From the NCBI GenBank assembly GCA_933228895.1, contig OW121848.1, forward strand, positions 97,855,470 through 97,919,469: 64,000 bases of DNA, in the 5' to 3' direction. The DNA is from Platycnemis pennipes (Eukaryota > Arthropoda > Insecta > Odonata > Platycnemididae). This document shows, piece after piece, positions 1 to 12,513 of the stretch (within the stretch, counting starts at the first letter, position 1; each line of letters starts with the position of its first letter). The translations under genes and the position numbers were made by a program. The notes below the pieces were generated by a model. It ran no database searches and was not told where the DNA came from. It saw only the letters and a program-made list of their open reading frames with translations.

Positions 1-3000
1 GTATGGCGGAGTAGCTCCGGAGAATACGGTATTCTTTGGCGACATGCAATGCCAATACCACTTTTGCGCTAAATTAAAATGACGGTTCGCCGGAACTCCG
101 CTCTAATAATTCGTCCTCACCCAAGTTAACCGGGTGGTGGTTTTTTTTCTATCGAGCGTAGAAAAAATTTTAAAAAGAATTATGAGCGCTGTGACGAAAC
201 TTCTATTCCGTTACGTAGCTCAGCCCCTTTGCATGGAACTAAGGTGTCATGGACTCGGGCAGTGGAAGAATATTGTCGAGTAAAGTTCATCATGCACCTC
301 TCAGGGCGAGGTATTTGATCCTTCTCGATTTAGCACGTGGGGTGGGGGAAATAATTTCCTCACTAGAAGAGTTTATTAGCCGCCGAAACGGGCTTTCGTC
401 TTGAATGAATCGATCCTGTGACATTCGGGAGGATGTGAACATTTTATAAAGAGCACATCTCCTTTCGTGATTAACATAACATGAGAGTCAGGCTGCCGGC
501 AATCTCCCTTCCTCACTCTCACTCGGAGAGAGTACGAGAGTTTCGCGATGCGGGTGGTGGCCTGGGGGTGGAAGGGAGGGTGCCCTGCCATCCTCCCCAT
601 CCACACCTCCCCGTCCTTCCCCCACCCACTCTCTTTGTGGCTCGCAGCCAAGGCGACCGTACCCCACCTCTCGCCCTTTGTTTATCTCCCCCATCCCCTG
701 TCCCCATCCTCCACTCCTCATCCCTTGGTCTCGCTTCCCCCATCTCCATAAGGTGGCGATCCCCTGGCTTCCAACCGCCGCCTACCTGTTTTCATTCCTT
801 TCCTTCTCGCCTATATCTATTTAGTCGTTGCATTGCGTCCATTATTTGACAAGGTCAAGGTACCCAGCGCTCCGAAAAAAAAGGTCCTGGAGTCAGTTTT
901 TTCTCTTTGATCCTTCTCCCCTCCCAGTCTTCGCCCGAGGTACGTTTGCCGGTTGCCGCTATTGTTGACGGCGCGCGTGGTGTGTTGATGCCTTCTTTTT
1001 AAATGTCTCTCCTTTCTCTCTTAATACAGGTTTTGTTTTGATTGCAAGAGACTGGATTAGTTTTGTTTAGTCTTAATAAATATAATATCACTAAATGTGC
1101 ACGAATGTAATTGAGTCACGGAGTCTTTTGTGGCAGTTATTATGTCACTGATAGAAAAGGGTGACTATAAGGACTTTTTTGCCGAATAATGCTCGGTCGG
1201 TTCCTATTATAAATGTCACCATGTTATAAATTTCAGCGAAGAATTACTAAAGGAGGGTACTTCACTCATGTTACCCACCGCCGGTGATGAGTTTTCACCG
1301 TAGATCATCACCTATTACCGCTCTTCCGATTCTGTAACCAGAAGTCAACTTTTTCTCCCTACGCAAGGAAACGACCTCACAGACTCATGCACTGTTCTTA
1401 TCACATGACCTCGCAGCGTAGCGGCTGAAATCAAAGCTCCTTGGTCAGATGTTAAACGTTCCAGATTCGTAACTTTGGGAATTCTGTGTAGTAAATGCTT
1501 GATGACACATTCCCACTTATGCTACATGAAGACGGCGGTCGGGAGTGGAATAAGAGCTAAGTGCGTCCTGAAAAACTCGCTCCCTTTTGAGAATAATCTT
1601 GGGGATATGTAACGGTTTCTATAAGAAATGCCTCGCCCTATTGGTTTGGTCACGGTTTAAATCATGTTGGTGAAGCTAATGGATGAAACGATTATAACTG
1701 GACCTCGTTGTATATACCCAACCATGTTGCTCATAAACATAGAATCGCCAAATTTCATTTATCATCTTTTAGGGTGAAGAGCTAAAGTGGCTTCCTGTAG
1801 TAAGCAGAGGTGAGAGTTCTCAAAGTGGTCATTTGTGAAATGATATGCACAAGTGAATGCATACGTATTTCTTGCAAATGTTTCAAATAATTGGGACAGT
1901 ACTGCAGTGTATGGTAGATGGAAATATTTTCTACGAATTAATACAGAATCTCGTACATTCGACGATATTTTCTTATAAAATGTGTGGTTGGAATAGATTT
2001 TCAGATATTCTTGAAATAACTGTTCTAATTTTCAATTGATAAACTGTTTTGGCGTTTCCATGTCATTCTCAAGACCCTTAAATTGGCATATACCTGTGAG
2101 CCATAGCTAGGGATAGGTAATCTATCAGGATCAAAAAAGAATGAACATTGCTTTATAATGCAGCTCGCACTCTTCTGCGGTACTATAAGTACTGCCAAAC
2201 TTTCCAGTAGTATTTAGTATCAACAAACTTCTTTGAGGGGACAACAGTTACATAGGTTCCTATGTTGTGAGGATTTATTGGTTGTCAGAGCCCATTTTGT
2301 TCGTGTCAATGATTACCTAGCCTATGCTTTGTCTTTTGTCCACGTTGAAGCGCACGGACCTTTGATATAGGTGCTCTTTTTTAAACGCATTAGAGTTTAT
2401 TTCACATTGGATCGGTGTTAGTGGTGGAACTTGGCCTTGGGCTATTTTCTTCTTGCAGGTACTTATTTCTCTTCCTGGTGTGTGTTAAATCGTAGTTCAA
2501 TAGTTCTGTCACATTTTTAATATAAATTAGTTGCTGATGGGCTGTCAGAATCATTAGGAAAGCAAGGAAACAAGTCACCTGTCGTAATATATTTAAAAAA
2601 AAGTACAGATCCTTCCTCTACCTTGTATTTATGTGTTCTGTGTAGTGATGTTAATCAGAGAATTTGAATCTAAGTTGTCCCTGGTCGAGAATCAGGAAAT
2701 TCATGACTACCTTACAAGATGCAGAGATGATTACGCACTGAGACAACATAATGTTTCTGTCTTCAATACTGGCCCCATCACTATAGTAGAAGGATTTACC
2801 ACAAATTACCTAAATATTTGAAAGATGAGAAGGCACCAGGAAAGTTCAAAGCTAATCTAAAGCACTACATGTTGAGTAATTGCTTCTATTCTATGGATGA
2901 ATATTTCAATTCATGAGTTGGTTATTTTTTTGTAATAATATAGTGTTACTCTTTCCAAATGTGAATATGTTTTGTCGTTTTCCTTTATATCTTGACAGAT

Positions 3001-4619
3001 TCTATACATGTAATGTATGACCAATAAAATACTTATAATAATGAGAAATGTAATTGGTAATAATCCATTGGAGCCATTCATTATATTCTTTATCTTCAAA
3101 TGAAAGATTCGTCAGACTGTGGATGGATGCATTCAGTGAATTCGCTTGCCTAGTGCATACTATTCCAACTATGAGAGCCTCCATTTGCTTCATATTAATG
3201 GTTTACAGGACAGAAGCTTAGCCTCTTCACTAGAAAATTTCACAAGATTTTTTCCTGGAAGTCATGTGCACTTTTTGAAGTGGAAAATCTAAGCCAATAT
3301 TTTCTGGGGTAAGCTTGTAGTAATTTGGGACATTCACAAACATGTAATGGTTATGTTACTCCATCTCTTAGTTATTTGCTTATTATGGATTGGTTAATTG
3401 TGCAGTCTATTATTAGAATCTTTCTCTGAAGATTGAAGATGTTATATTATCTCTTTTTTCTCCCAGATTTACCAATTGATAAAGGACGTGTGAAAGTTAT
3501 ATTGTGATGAAAGTGATAGTTTTTGTTTATCCATGTAAAATTTAAGAAAATAGTGATAGGATATTTAACTTTTCCTTGAATGCCCAATATTATCCTTGCA
3601 GATTTGAAGGGTAATCATTGATTGGACAAAATATAGGTTGAATAGTTTAATCTTTTGGTAATGAATGATTCCCAGGCTATAATTTTTGATAAGCTTTTTA
3701 GTTAAATATTTCCATGATTTAGCCCTAACCAGTGAGAGACCACCGTACAGCTACTATTTTTTAAAATAATTTTATCTGCATTCTCTTGTTGGTTAAAAGT
3801 ACCTCAATCATATGAGAAACCTTTGTTGTATTAGCAGGTTTAAAAAGGTGCTAAGTTTCTTTATAAATTAACCATTGTCAGCTATATCCCAAGAGGTAAT
3901 GCTTGTAATAAATAATGTTCAATGGCTACTCTTCAAGGCATGGGTGATGATGATATTATCCATTTAATTCATGTGATGAGGGATGAACACAGTGAATAAT
4001 TGTGTATGAAAGAAAGATACTGTAGAAAACCCATTATGTTGAAACTAGTTCTTCTGAGGATTGTGATATGTTGAACATTAAAAATTGTGGAATGGAATTA
4101 CTTTTTAGGGAGAAATGGCATGAAGGCAGTTTCTGCTTCAGGAAAATAATTGAGTTGTATTGATATCCAAATTCATTACATTCATTCTGCGTATACACCA
4201 TATGGTGGTTGAAATCTTTAGAAACAACATTTTTACTGTTTTCCATTTCCAAATTTGATATGTACAAGTGCCTTGACCTTGTGTTTCAAAGACTGAGGTG
4301 TCTTTACAAATTGCCAGACTTTTGTCACGTTCATGTTATAAGTGACAGTACCCCTGCTAGTAATTCTTTTACTTCATGTTAACTTGCCTTAAAATTATCC
4401 CTGTATTGTCTGTTATGTTATAAATTCCTAGAATAAAAAGAATATTTTGTTCATTGTGTTGATTACCCTATGTTGTCATATTTCTGTTAATGCGAAAGTC
4501 CTCATTTAATTATTAAAAAAACCTTAATAAAACCGCATTTGGTCATTTCTAATTCCTTGTGAGACCTTTTCTCCCCACGTTTGGTGCATGTTACTAATGA
4601 TATGATTTCTTCATTTCAG
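1..4619. other. upstream / first-intron region, no convincing coding exon
   Basis: There is no Gln/Pro-rich frame of the kind expected for the osa N-terminal exon. Bases 1 to about 1000 are visibly richer in CpG and in C/T runs than the rest of the window and contain GAGAG motifs near 525-540, so this could be a promoter or 5' UTR area. A pyrimidine run ending TTAATACAG at about 1029 resembles a splice acceptor, but nothing coding follows it. From 1000 on the sequence is AT-rich and featureless apart from the retrotransposon tail at about 2650-2916. A real start codon for osa was looked for and not found. Confidence 0.5.
2650..2916 (+). mobile_element. 3'-terminal fragment of a jockey/CR1-like non-LTR retrotransposon ORF2
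   Basis: One frame (2633-2821) gives a short peptide with NQEIHDYLTRCRDDYALRQ. A second frame, read from about 2788 to the TGA at 2914-2916, gives IYHKLPKYLKDEK followed by FKANLKHYML and FYSMDEYFNS. Together these look like the last ~85 residues of insect LINE reverse transcriptases, whose ends typically read (I/L)YNxLP..., K(F/L)K..L..(Y/L)L and (F/Y)YSxxE(Y/F). At least one frameshift separates the two halves and no upstream RT domain is present, so this is a dead, 5'-truncated copy. The family assignment is from memory of the pattern; the exact clade is uncertain. Confidence 0.6.
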
Positions 4620-4740
4620 GACCAAAACAGCAATGACAGCTCCAGTGGGCCAGCGCCCGGGACGCCCAACTCTCAGGGGATGAGGCCTACGCCCTCACCC
4701 ACTGGATCAACGGGCTCCCGCTCAATGTCCCCAGCCGTGG
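4620..4740 (+). CDS. osa: osa exon (first visible), Ser/Pro-rich N-terminal region
   Basis: The acceptor is TTCATTTCAG and the donor GTAAGT; the exon enters in phase 0 and leaves in phase 1 (residues 1-40 of the visible part). It encodes DQNSNDSSSG and then GMRPTPSPTGS and GSRSMSPAVG, a block very like Drosophila Osa (QNSNDSSSG, RPTPSPTGSSGSRSMSPAV). There is no in-frame start codon inside the exon, and the frame upstream of the acceptor is intronic, so a preceding exon must exist outside the window. The Ser/Pro motifs are likely phosphorylation sites, but that is inference. Confidence 0.9.
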
Positions 4741-7700
4741 GTAAGTGGAAAAATACCACCCATTAAAAATAGCTTGGTAGGATCAACTGTGTCATATTTC
4801 CTACTTGGTTTACAATTAAGTTTGCAACGAAGAAATATTCACTCCTCATAATTACAAATTTGGGAATGCTCTTATCAGTTCCAGAACGATTATTATTTTT
4901 TTGTGTGTCAATGCCACCCTTACTGGACAAAATATATCCTGTATGAATATTTGGGAGTTATTTATGGTTGAGGTCCATAGCTTTTCTCAGCAACTATGGT
5001 AGTGGCCACTGGGTACTGGTAGGACTACAGTTGTAAGGAAAAAAGCCAGATGAGGTTTTAAAATTATGGAACTTTTTCTTGAATGTGCTCTAAGTTTGTC
5101 ATTAAGAATTTCGAATATCTTCCATAGAATAGGATATTATAAACATAATATGTAATATTACATTTTTTCCGAATCCCGTTTGTTGAAGGTCTGCATACCT
5201 CAAGAGAAAGAATCATCAAAGTTGGAGAAGCTTTTTTGGATAAATTTTGTTATGTTTGGGAAGTGTAGTCATTCCTAGTTTTGATAGGATAGAACCCTTC
5301 GTATTATTTAGTCATTGCTTCTGAAAGATGTCAACTATGCCAAGCCACTATTTGGCAGTGAATTAATGTGTACTGAACGAAATTAGTTGACAGTTTCAAT
5401 GCCACAAAACTCAGGTTTTGTTTACCGATTTTTTATATGGTTTGTAAAAGTTTACCTTATTAATTACTTTCATATGGAATGCCACAAAGTTAAGAGAGAA
5501 AAGGTTTTATTCAGACAGTTTCAACCTATTAATGGGCAATGAACAGTGCTAAGATTATCATTGGATAAAACCAATCCTCACTTAGTAATGACGGATCAGT
5601 TGTAAGGAAGCCTGAAAATAGTATTTTAGCTGTGTGAGAGGCTAAATATTTCCTAGGAAGGTGAGAAGAGCATTGAAGAATAAGATCTAATTCTGATTCC
5701 CCGATAAATCATAAGTTCTCTGCTATGTTTTAGAAATTATGTATAATGAAATAGCTAGCCATCTACAGCTCGTAGATTTTTTAAAAATAAGGCAAAAAAG
5801 GTGTTAAGAGTAAAATGTTTGATAATATTCTCCTAAAACATCCCTTCACCTACTGGAACTAACTATTAAACCCTTAGTTCAGGCAATGTTTCTTTGGTGA
5901 TAAAAATTGCTGGTGTCTTGTCTCTATCCAAATTACAGAGCTATTGAAGGATTCTCATATATATATTTTCAAAGCCAGCATAATCTGAATCCCACCCTCC
6001 CATGTTATTTTGCATTGATAATAGGTAATTTGATCAGTCTGGTCATGCCAGTCTTGGTTATATTCATGAGTGATAGAAAATTATTCATTCAGTCCTTGTT
6101 ATGGGTGCTCATGTATGTACTGCTGTAAGGAGGACATTGTTTTTTTACTTGTCATGCTAGATTGTTTAAACTTGTTCTCATGTACCATCGAATCTATTTT
6201 GAGCCAACTCCCAGAAAAGAGGGAATTTAAAATTTCTCTTCAGCCCCTTACTGAATGCTGAGTTATTTGGAATGTCCTAAACACTTTCCAGTTCAATTGT
6301 CTTTTCTCACAATCAAATCAATGTAGGAAGTACAGGTCTACTTTTCAAATTACATGTTTTGATATGGTACTGTACTGTTCAATTACTGTTATTTTAGTGT
6401 AACTGTAGCTACGAAACTTGAATCTAAACCTGATCGTTCTCAACTACCATTCATTGAAAATGCATGTTTGAAATGAAGTTTTTGCTTTATATAACTCAAA
6501 TTCTTAAGCACCAAAATAAGGGTCCATATGTCTGCCTCCCTCCATGCCCATGGCCATATTGCATACTGGTCCTCCACTGGGAAAAATGTTATAAAACCCT
6601 GATTTTGTAGACCACCACAGAGTTTATCTTAAAAATAGGGTGTTCAATTCTTTATAAATGAATTATCAGAATACTTTGTGGATTATGTGGCCCTATCGGC
6701 TGTGAGAGAAGATGGTTATTTCCGTAACTATGTAATGCAAGAAAGAAACAAGCTTGATGCAAAATTTGCTTGAAGTTTGAGTTGGACTCAGAAGAAGTTT
6801 TTACCTCTCTTGTAACATGTAGTGTCTTAATTTAATTGTGCTCTTGATGTCGTTAGTGTCTAACTGCTGTGTAACAAATACTCAACCTGATACAATATGT
6901 GAGGCTGATCAATCCTCTTTGCTCATTTTTTTATTCCTAGTTATCGAAAACATCAAATAGTTAATTTTGTTTTTGGAAGTTTCAGTAGCTCTCTATTATA
7001 GTGTCTTTCCCTCACTTCATGTTATGAAAGTGAATCTCTGATATGTCACCATATGCGTAGCTGCTGGCTTAATACAGTGAGATGTGCATGTGCATTTTGT
7101 ATAATACTGGGAAAGATTGCTGAGAAATAAATAGGTGTGAAAGTTTGGGGATTGGACCTTCTTGGAATGAGAGGAGTGTACCTCCCGGGTTTGGTAAAAT
7201 TTTTGAGAATGTATTGTAGTCAAATCACCTAGCAGATGTGTAGCAGATGAGTGAACGGGGTGAAAGGTGGAGGAAAACAAGAGAATCGAATGGGTTAATA
7301 TTGAAAAAGAGACTAATGAGAAGAGGGGATATCAGGTATCTCAAGAGTAACAGGAACAGAAGAGCATTTTTGGAGCAATGTGTGAATGTGACTGAGGCCA
7401 AATCTGCCACATTGAAAGTGAATGATGATAAGTTAAGCCAATCCAACCCCAACCATATGCTTAGTAGAATTCAACTTGCTGTTAAAATGAAGTATCTGGT
7501 CGCTGAAAATTCATTGTCAGACTTGACAAGTCTTTTAGTCTGCTTGCCGCATTTGGGCTGACTGACTTTTCTAGAGCACCATGCCACTAACCAGTCACCT
7601 ACCCTCACCTACTAGTAGTGACTTTTCCAACTCTTGCCCATTTAGCCAACTAAAGGTGCATAATGGAAAGGGAGGTAGGCTACAGAGGTATAAAAAGTAA

Positions 7701-7870
7701 TGAATGCCAGTCACAGGCTTTTTTCTCACTTCCATTGCCTGCATTATTTCATGGAATATGCTAATATCATGGTTATTATGTGTCCCTGGTGAGCATCGTA
7801 TTGCGAAGACTTAACTTCCCTAGGAGTCAATTTATTATTCTCTCTTGACCTTCTGTATAGCATGCCTTTA

Positions 7871-8345
7871 ATCATCATCATTATTGGTCAATAATCCATT
7901 CAAAAGGATTGGTTTGATGCAGCCCTCCACTCTATTCTTCTATCGGCCAGCCTCTTCATGTTAACATAATTCCTCTGTGTCACATCCTTCACGATCTGTT
8001 CCATGTATCTCATACGAGGCCTTCCTTTGCAGTTCTTCCCGTTCACTTTTCTACCGACGACTTCGTCGGGCCATCATGTCTTAAGATATGGCCGATTAAG
8101 TTGTCCCGTCTTCATTTTAGAGTAATTAGCCTTCTTCTCTTTTCTCTCACTCTTCTTTAGACTTATTCATTTTTCACTCGGTCAATCCATTTTATCTTCA
8201 TAATTCTTCAGTAGCACCACATTTCGCATGCTATTCTTATCCACTGCTGTCACCGTCCATTCCTTACTGCAGTAAAAAAACATTCTCCAGATTTATGTCC
8301 TGATGAATTGTTTCCTTTCTACGCTTGTATTTCCAGCTGTAAGTA
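7871..8345 (-). mobile_element. 5'-truncated non-LTR retrotransposon, CFDP2-like RT C-terminal tail (copy 1)
   Basis: Reading the minus strand, the segment encodes the arthropod LINE C-terminal pattern GRPRMRYMEQIVKDV, then NYVNMKRLADRR and EWRAASNQS. It ends on the plus side in an ATCATCATCATT run, the element's 3' tail. At least one stop interrupts the frame at about 8070-8080. The plus-strand right part (8110-8345, e.g. the CTCACTCTTCTTTAGACTTA area) still resembles upstream ORF sequence but is diverged. No clear target-site duplication was found. It is the longest and most degraded of three copies in the window. Confidence 0.72.
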
Positions 8346-10887
8346 GATTCTTCTTTTGATAGAATGCTCTCTTTGTCTGAGCTATTCTACTGACTATTTA
8401 TTTCTTGCTTCATCCATCATTGGTTACTTGGTTTCCCAGGTGGCTTCTTTAATCATAAATTCTGGTTATGAGGCTAGCGATTGTCTACCGATATACTTTA
8501 ATGGCTCTTGCCCATCGTACTTTATTTGCCATCACTCCATTCCCATAATGCCTCATTTTCCATCTTCTTACTGGTCATGATAATGAAAACTTAAGATAAT
8601 TGTATAGCTATGAGTCATTTCTTTTAAACATCCAGCATACAAACTAACTCTCTTCTCTTGTGCTTATTTCTTCATTCAGGCCTATATAACAGAAATTTCT
8701 GACAGTGAAGTAGGGTGGAAGGCTTTTAGTATGTTTCAGTTGCAGTTAAGTCATTGTTGGGCGTATCTCCATGCAAAGAGATCAATGGGGCAATTTCTTT
8801 CATTGAAGAAAACAGAATTCATTGATTGCGAATCGTGCCCCACCATAAATGTATTCATAATATGCAAATAATTTGGATTGAGAAACCCCAGTTTATTAAA
8901 AAATTAAATGTTATTTTTAATTCATTTGAAAAAGCTTAGAAATGGTGGGACTGCAGTAGCATTGTTGCTGACATAACAGGTACTACACAGTTTACGTTGT
9001 GAGGTATAGGGAATTTTCGTTGTCTGAACATAAGTTGCATTTCCGAGCCCCTAAGCTTGAGTGAAAATGTATTAATAATCTCCTATGAAATTATCAAAGT
9101 GTGGAAAGTCTCCTCTGTTGAACATGGTACTAAATGTTATTTTATAGACTCCTATGCTTCCTGCTCATGGAGTCCTCTGCTATTGTGAAGCATGGTGTGA
9201 ACTTGGCATGACTATGGGCCAATTTCACACAATACTTAGTGAAATGAGTACTAACTGTTTTTCAATTAATAAACTGAATTAATAATGTTAATAAAAGTAA
9301 TTCATGATAAATTAACTGAATAAATGTTCTCAGATACTTGTTAATAAGCTTTCATGGAGTGCGCTGTCTGCTTAGAAATATTCGCAGCTCAACCTAGGGG
9401 CAGGGCTAGGGAAGTGTGTGCGTACCTTGACGTCACATATATAATTTACTGGCATGCAATAGTTTGCTGTCACACTCTTCTGCCGTTGAGATTTTTCACT
9501 TTTTAATTCATGATGAAAAATACTTAACATCTTTTTACAATTGAACGGCTTAAAATACATACTCCTGAGGGTATAAACTGACAATAAAAAATAGGAAGCT
9601 ACCTGGATTGTGACAACAATGTCCCCAGCCATTCTGCTAGTATATTCAGGAAAAGTGAGCAAACAAACAAGCGAACTGTTGAGCATGAGATTTTATTGCA
9701 AACTAATATTTGAAAATGTCAGTAGATTGGATGAAAGAAAACATTGTTTTCAGTGGACATCTTCTCTAGGAGGAATGTTCAAAAGTAATACTTCTAAATG
9801 TGAGCCTTAAGATGTACAATTGTCAGAATTAAATTAGCTAAATTTCCTCAATATCCTCTAATATCCATCAAAAGTGCTGTAAAATATTATGCTTCATGTC
9901 TTTCAAGTTCTTTTTGTTTGCTTTTAGGAGTCCATGTACTTGTGTTGTGTTTTATTTAAAGTCAAATACTAAATAATACCAAAAAATAATAAAGCTCTTA
10001 AAATGATAAAACAAAAATTACAGCATCTTATTTTAATCATTTGTCTTTTTGAATGAGGTAGAATATAGCTGTTATCTGTGAGGCAACATGTCTGTATGAT
10101 CGAGCTTGCTATTAAATTCCATCCATATGTTTTCCTTCTTTGTAGCCATTCACTTCTTTTTCATAAGAAGCCTGCAAATTATCTTTCTTTAACACATTCA
10201 ATTCTGGTCAATATGATTATGACACTTGCGAGTATCAAATCAATTTTTCAATCAAAGAACCATTTCAGGGCTTGTGACTGCTTAAGAAGTCACCCACTAG
10301 TGATGGGTGATGGGAGTGTGGTGTGGCCTCTTTAAGAAGTCATCAGTACTGAATGTGTTAATGAAAGATAATTTGTAGGCTTCGTATGAAAAAGAAGTTA
10401 ATGGCTGCAAAGAAGAAAAACATATGCATGGAAAAATAATAGTGAGCTCGTCAATCCTGTGGTGATGTTACAATTTGTTAATACATCTAGGAAATATCGT
10501 GCAAGCTGCCTCAAGGGTGTATTGCAGGGGTTGATGGAATTGAATGAATTTTTTTTACAAAATATTAAAAAATGAAATCACTCACAATTATTCTTTGATA
10601 ACCATATTTTTGTTGCAATATTTATAGATACCTGTAATTTGTTTTGACAAAATTCCTATGGTATTACCACTGGTTGAGATTGGAGCTATGAATGGGTCCA
10701 CAGTTCAGCAATCTTGGCTTCAGGTTCAGCGAGACCTGTAATGGGTACCATTGTTGTTATATGTATGAAGCAATGCTCAGTGTGCTCCTAGGGCCAAATT
10801 CTGGTGGACTTTTCTTTTAAATATGTGATAAATTCTAGCTGTTACATTCTTGTAGACTTCACTTGATTATGTATGAGTGAGGCACTA

Positions 10888-11271
10888 CAGTGAACTCCCA
10901 ATTTTCCTTGCTAATGACTGGTAAAGGGTGGACGGATAATCAGGAAACCTGGATAATCTGCTGTTTGGTTCTTTAAACTTCCTAATAAAATTACACAATC
11001 TACCAATGAAAAGATCATCACTGTACATAATGGCATTTTATGACAAAAAAGAATCCAGTAGAGCTGTCCTGGCCACAGTTAAATGCTCGCAAGCCTTGGG
11101 TGGCGGTAGATATCAGACCAGTCAGTAGGGCCATAATGAAAGTCATGATTGGAGGAAAATAACCAAAGTTTACTTACCTTTGAAACCACTGCCGATACAC
11201 TAAATAGAGTATTGATGCACGGATAATGCACAGCCTAGATAACGCGCATGCGGAGAATCGGGAGTTAACTG
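10888..11271. mobile_element. pogo/Tc1-mariner-like MITE with TA target site
   Basis: The left end CAGTGAACTCCCAATTTTCC is matched in inverted orientation by the right end (reverse complement CAGTTAACTCCCGATTCTCC), with TA dinucleotides immediately outside both ends (10886-10887 and 11272-11273). At 384 bp there is no room for a transposase and none is visible. CAGT ends with a TA duplication fit the pogo branch of Tc1/mariner; the superfamily call is inference. Confidence 0.7.
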
Positions 11272-12417
11272 TATTGATGTGTAGTGTGGTCTTCTAATTT
11301 TTATAATATCTCTTGGGATTGCTGGAATTGGTCAAAGATTTTTTTGACTTTTCCATTGGGCATCATGCCTGCCATTTGGATAGTGAATATATGTTTGAGT
11401 AAAATATGATGCTGGATCATAGACTCCTTATCATGTCTTGGATGTTCATTTGTCTTAAATTCTTGGGACCTCCATTACTTTCTACATGCTGGTAATAGGT
11501 ACCTACTTCAAAGTGGAAGCTAGAGAATAATTAGTGTCATTAATGCTGATTTAGATTACTCATAGACGCCTGATGACGATGGTATAGGATTAGGAACAAT
11601 ATGCCTATTGCTGAATGTCACATAGTTAGTGGAAAATAATTGGTCCTTGAAATAAATAATTATTTAATATAGAGCTATTGATTATTAATAATATTTGCAA
11701 TAAAATCAAGGTATTTTTCAGAAAAATGTAATATATACATGTTTTGTTTTATTGCATTTTGCTATTAAATTGTATTGCAAAGAAGAGTTGGATATTTTCT
11801 GAGATATAGAATCAAATATTCATGCTATTTTTTTAACTACCACTAATTTCATAAAATTATAGCTTTCTGAAATATCACAACTGCTAACCTAGAAATTGAA
11901 ATGCAACCATGAATACATTATATCATGGTTTTGGAAAAATTTTCATTAAATTCAATCATAGTGTCAATTCCTTTGTATAGTGGCTACCTTAATTTTGAAT
12001 GAAAATGGGATGATGGCTAAAGGTGTCCCACTCTTATTGATGTGGACCTAGTAAATTACCTAGCTTCTATCAACCTTTTTTACCATTGTCTCAGCATGGG
12101 TAATTTAATATTCAATGGAAATATTTGTAATTTGTTTTGTTTAGCTTGTGGTGAAAAGTGAGGTGGCTGTGATGTAAGAGATTTTTTCCATAGAATGCCT
12201 GAATGGCAGATCCTTCCTGTGTCTGCATCTGGACTCCATTGAAGGCAAAAACGAAAAGGAATCTCACGAATCTCACTGGCTGGATTTTTCCATGCATCTG
12301 TACTGCCTTGTGCCTTATGTCAGTTGTGTTACTGTTTTTAGTTTTTGTAAGCAAGGGACCATATGGCTTTCTGGAGAGCATAACGTTTATTCCTTCCTAT
12401 TTCTCTTATCCCTACAG

Positions 12418-12513
12418 GGCAGCAGAACATTCCGATGCCACCTCGTCCCTCGAGTGGTCAGTCTGACAGCAGTGGCCCTACACGCATGAGCCATTCCCCA
12501 ATGGCTACCCAAG
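12418..12513 (+). CDS. osa: osa exon, PPRPSSGQSD block
   Basis: A phase 1-1 exon of 96 nt with acceptor ATCCCTACAG and donor GTAGGA. It encodes QQNIPMPPRPSSGQSDSSGP followed by TRMSHSPMATQ, a conserved-looking Ser/Pro segment. It is symmetric, so skipping it would keep the frame. Both its phase and its composition fit the neighbouring exons. Confidence 0.87.

Larger units (their letters stand above)
4741..12417 (+). other. osa intron (7.7 kb) with two transposon remnants
   Basis: This is a long AT-rich intron. Recognisable contents are a minus-strand LINE tail at about 7871-8345 and a pogo-like MITE at 10888-11271. The purine-rich stretch at about 7240-7420 is open in one frame (7247-7561) but resembles no family I know. 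Nothing else identifiable was seen. Confidence 0.7.

Noticed and set aside
214..270. TAGCTCAG resembling a tRNA A box
   Set aside because: No B box (GGTTCGAATCC-like) at the right distance and no cloverleaf.
481..849. 122-codon plus-strand frame in the CpG-rich first kilobase, considered as the osa N-terminal exon
   Set aside because: It is Pro/Leu/Ser-rich from C/T runs, has no Osa-like strings, and overlapping minus-strand frames are equally open, which is expected in such composition.
7247..7561. 104-codon frame in the first osa intron
   Set aside because: Purine-rich stretch with no recognisable domain or splice context; likely chance.
9372..9686. 104-codon minus-strand frame
   Set aside because: No family pattern; overlaps another random frame on the plus strand.
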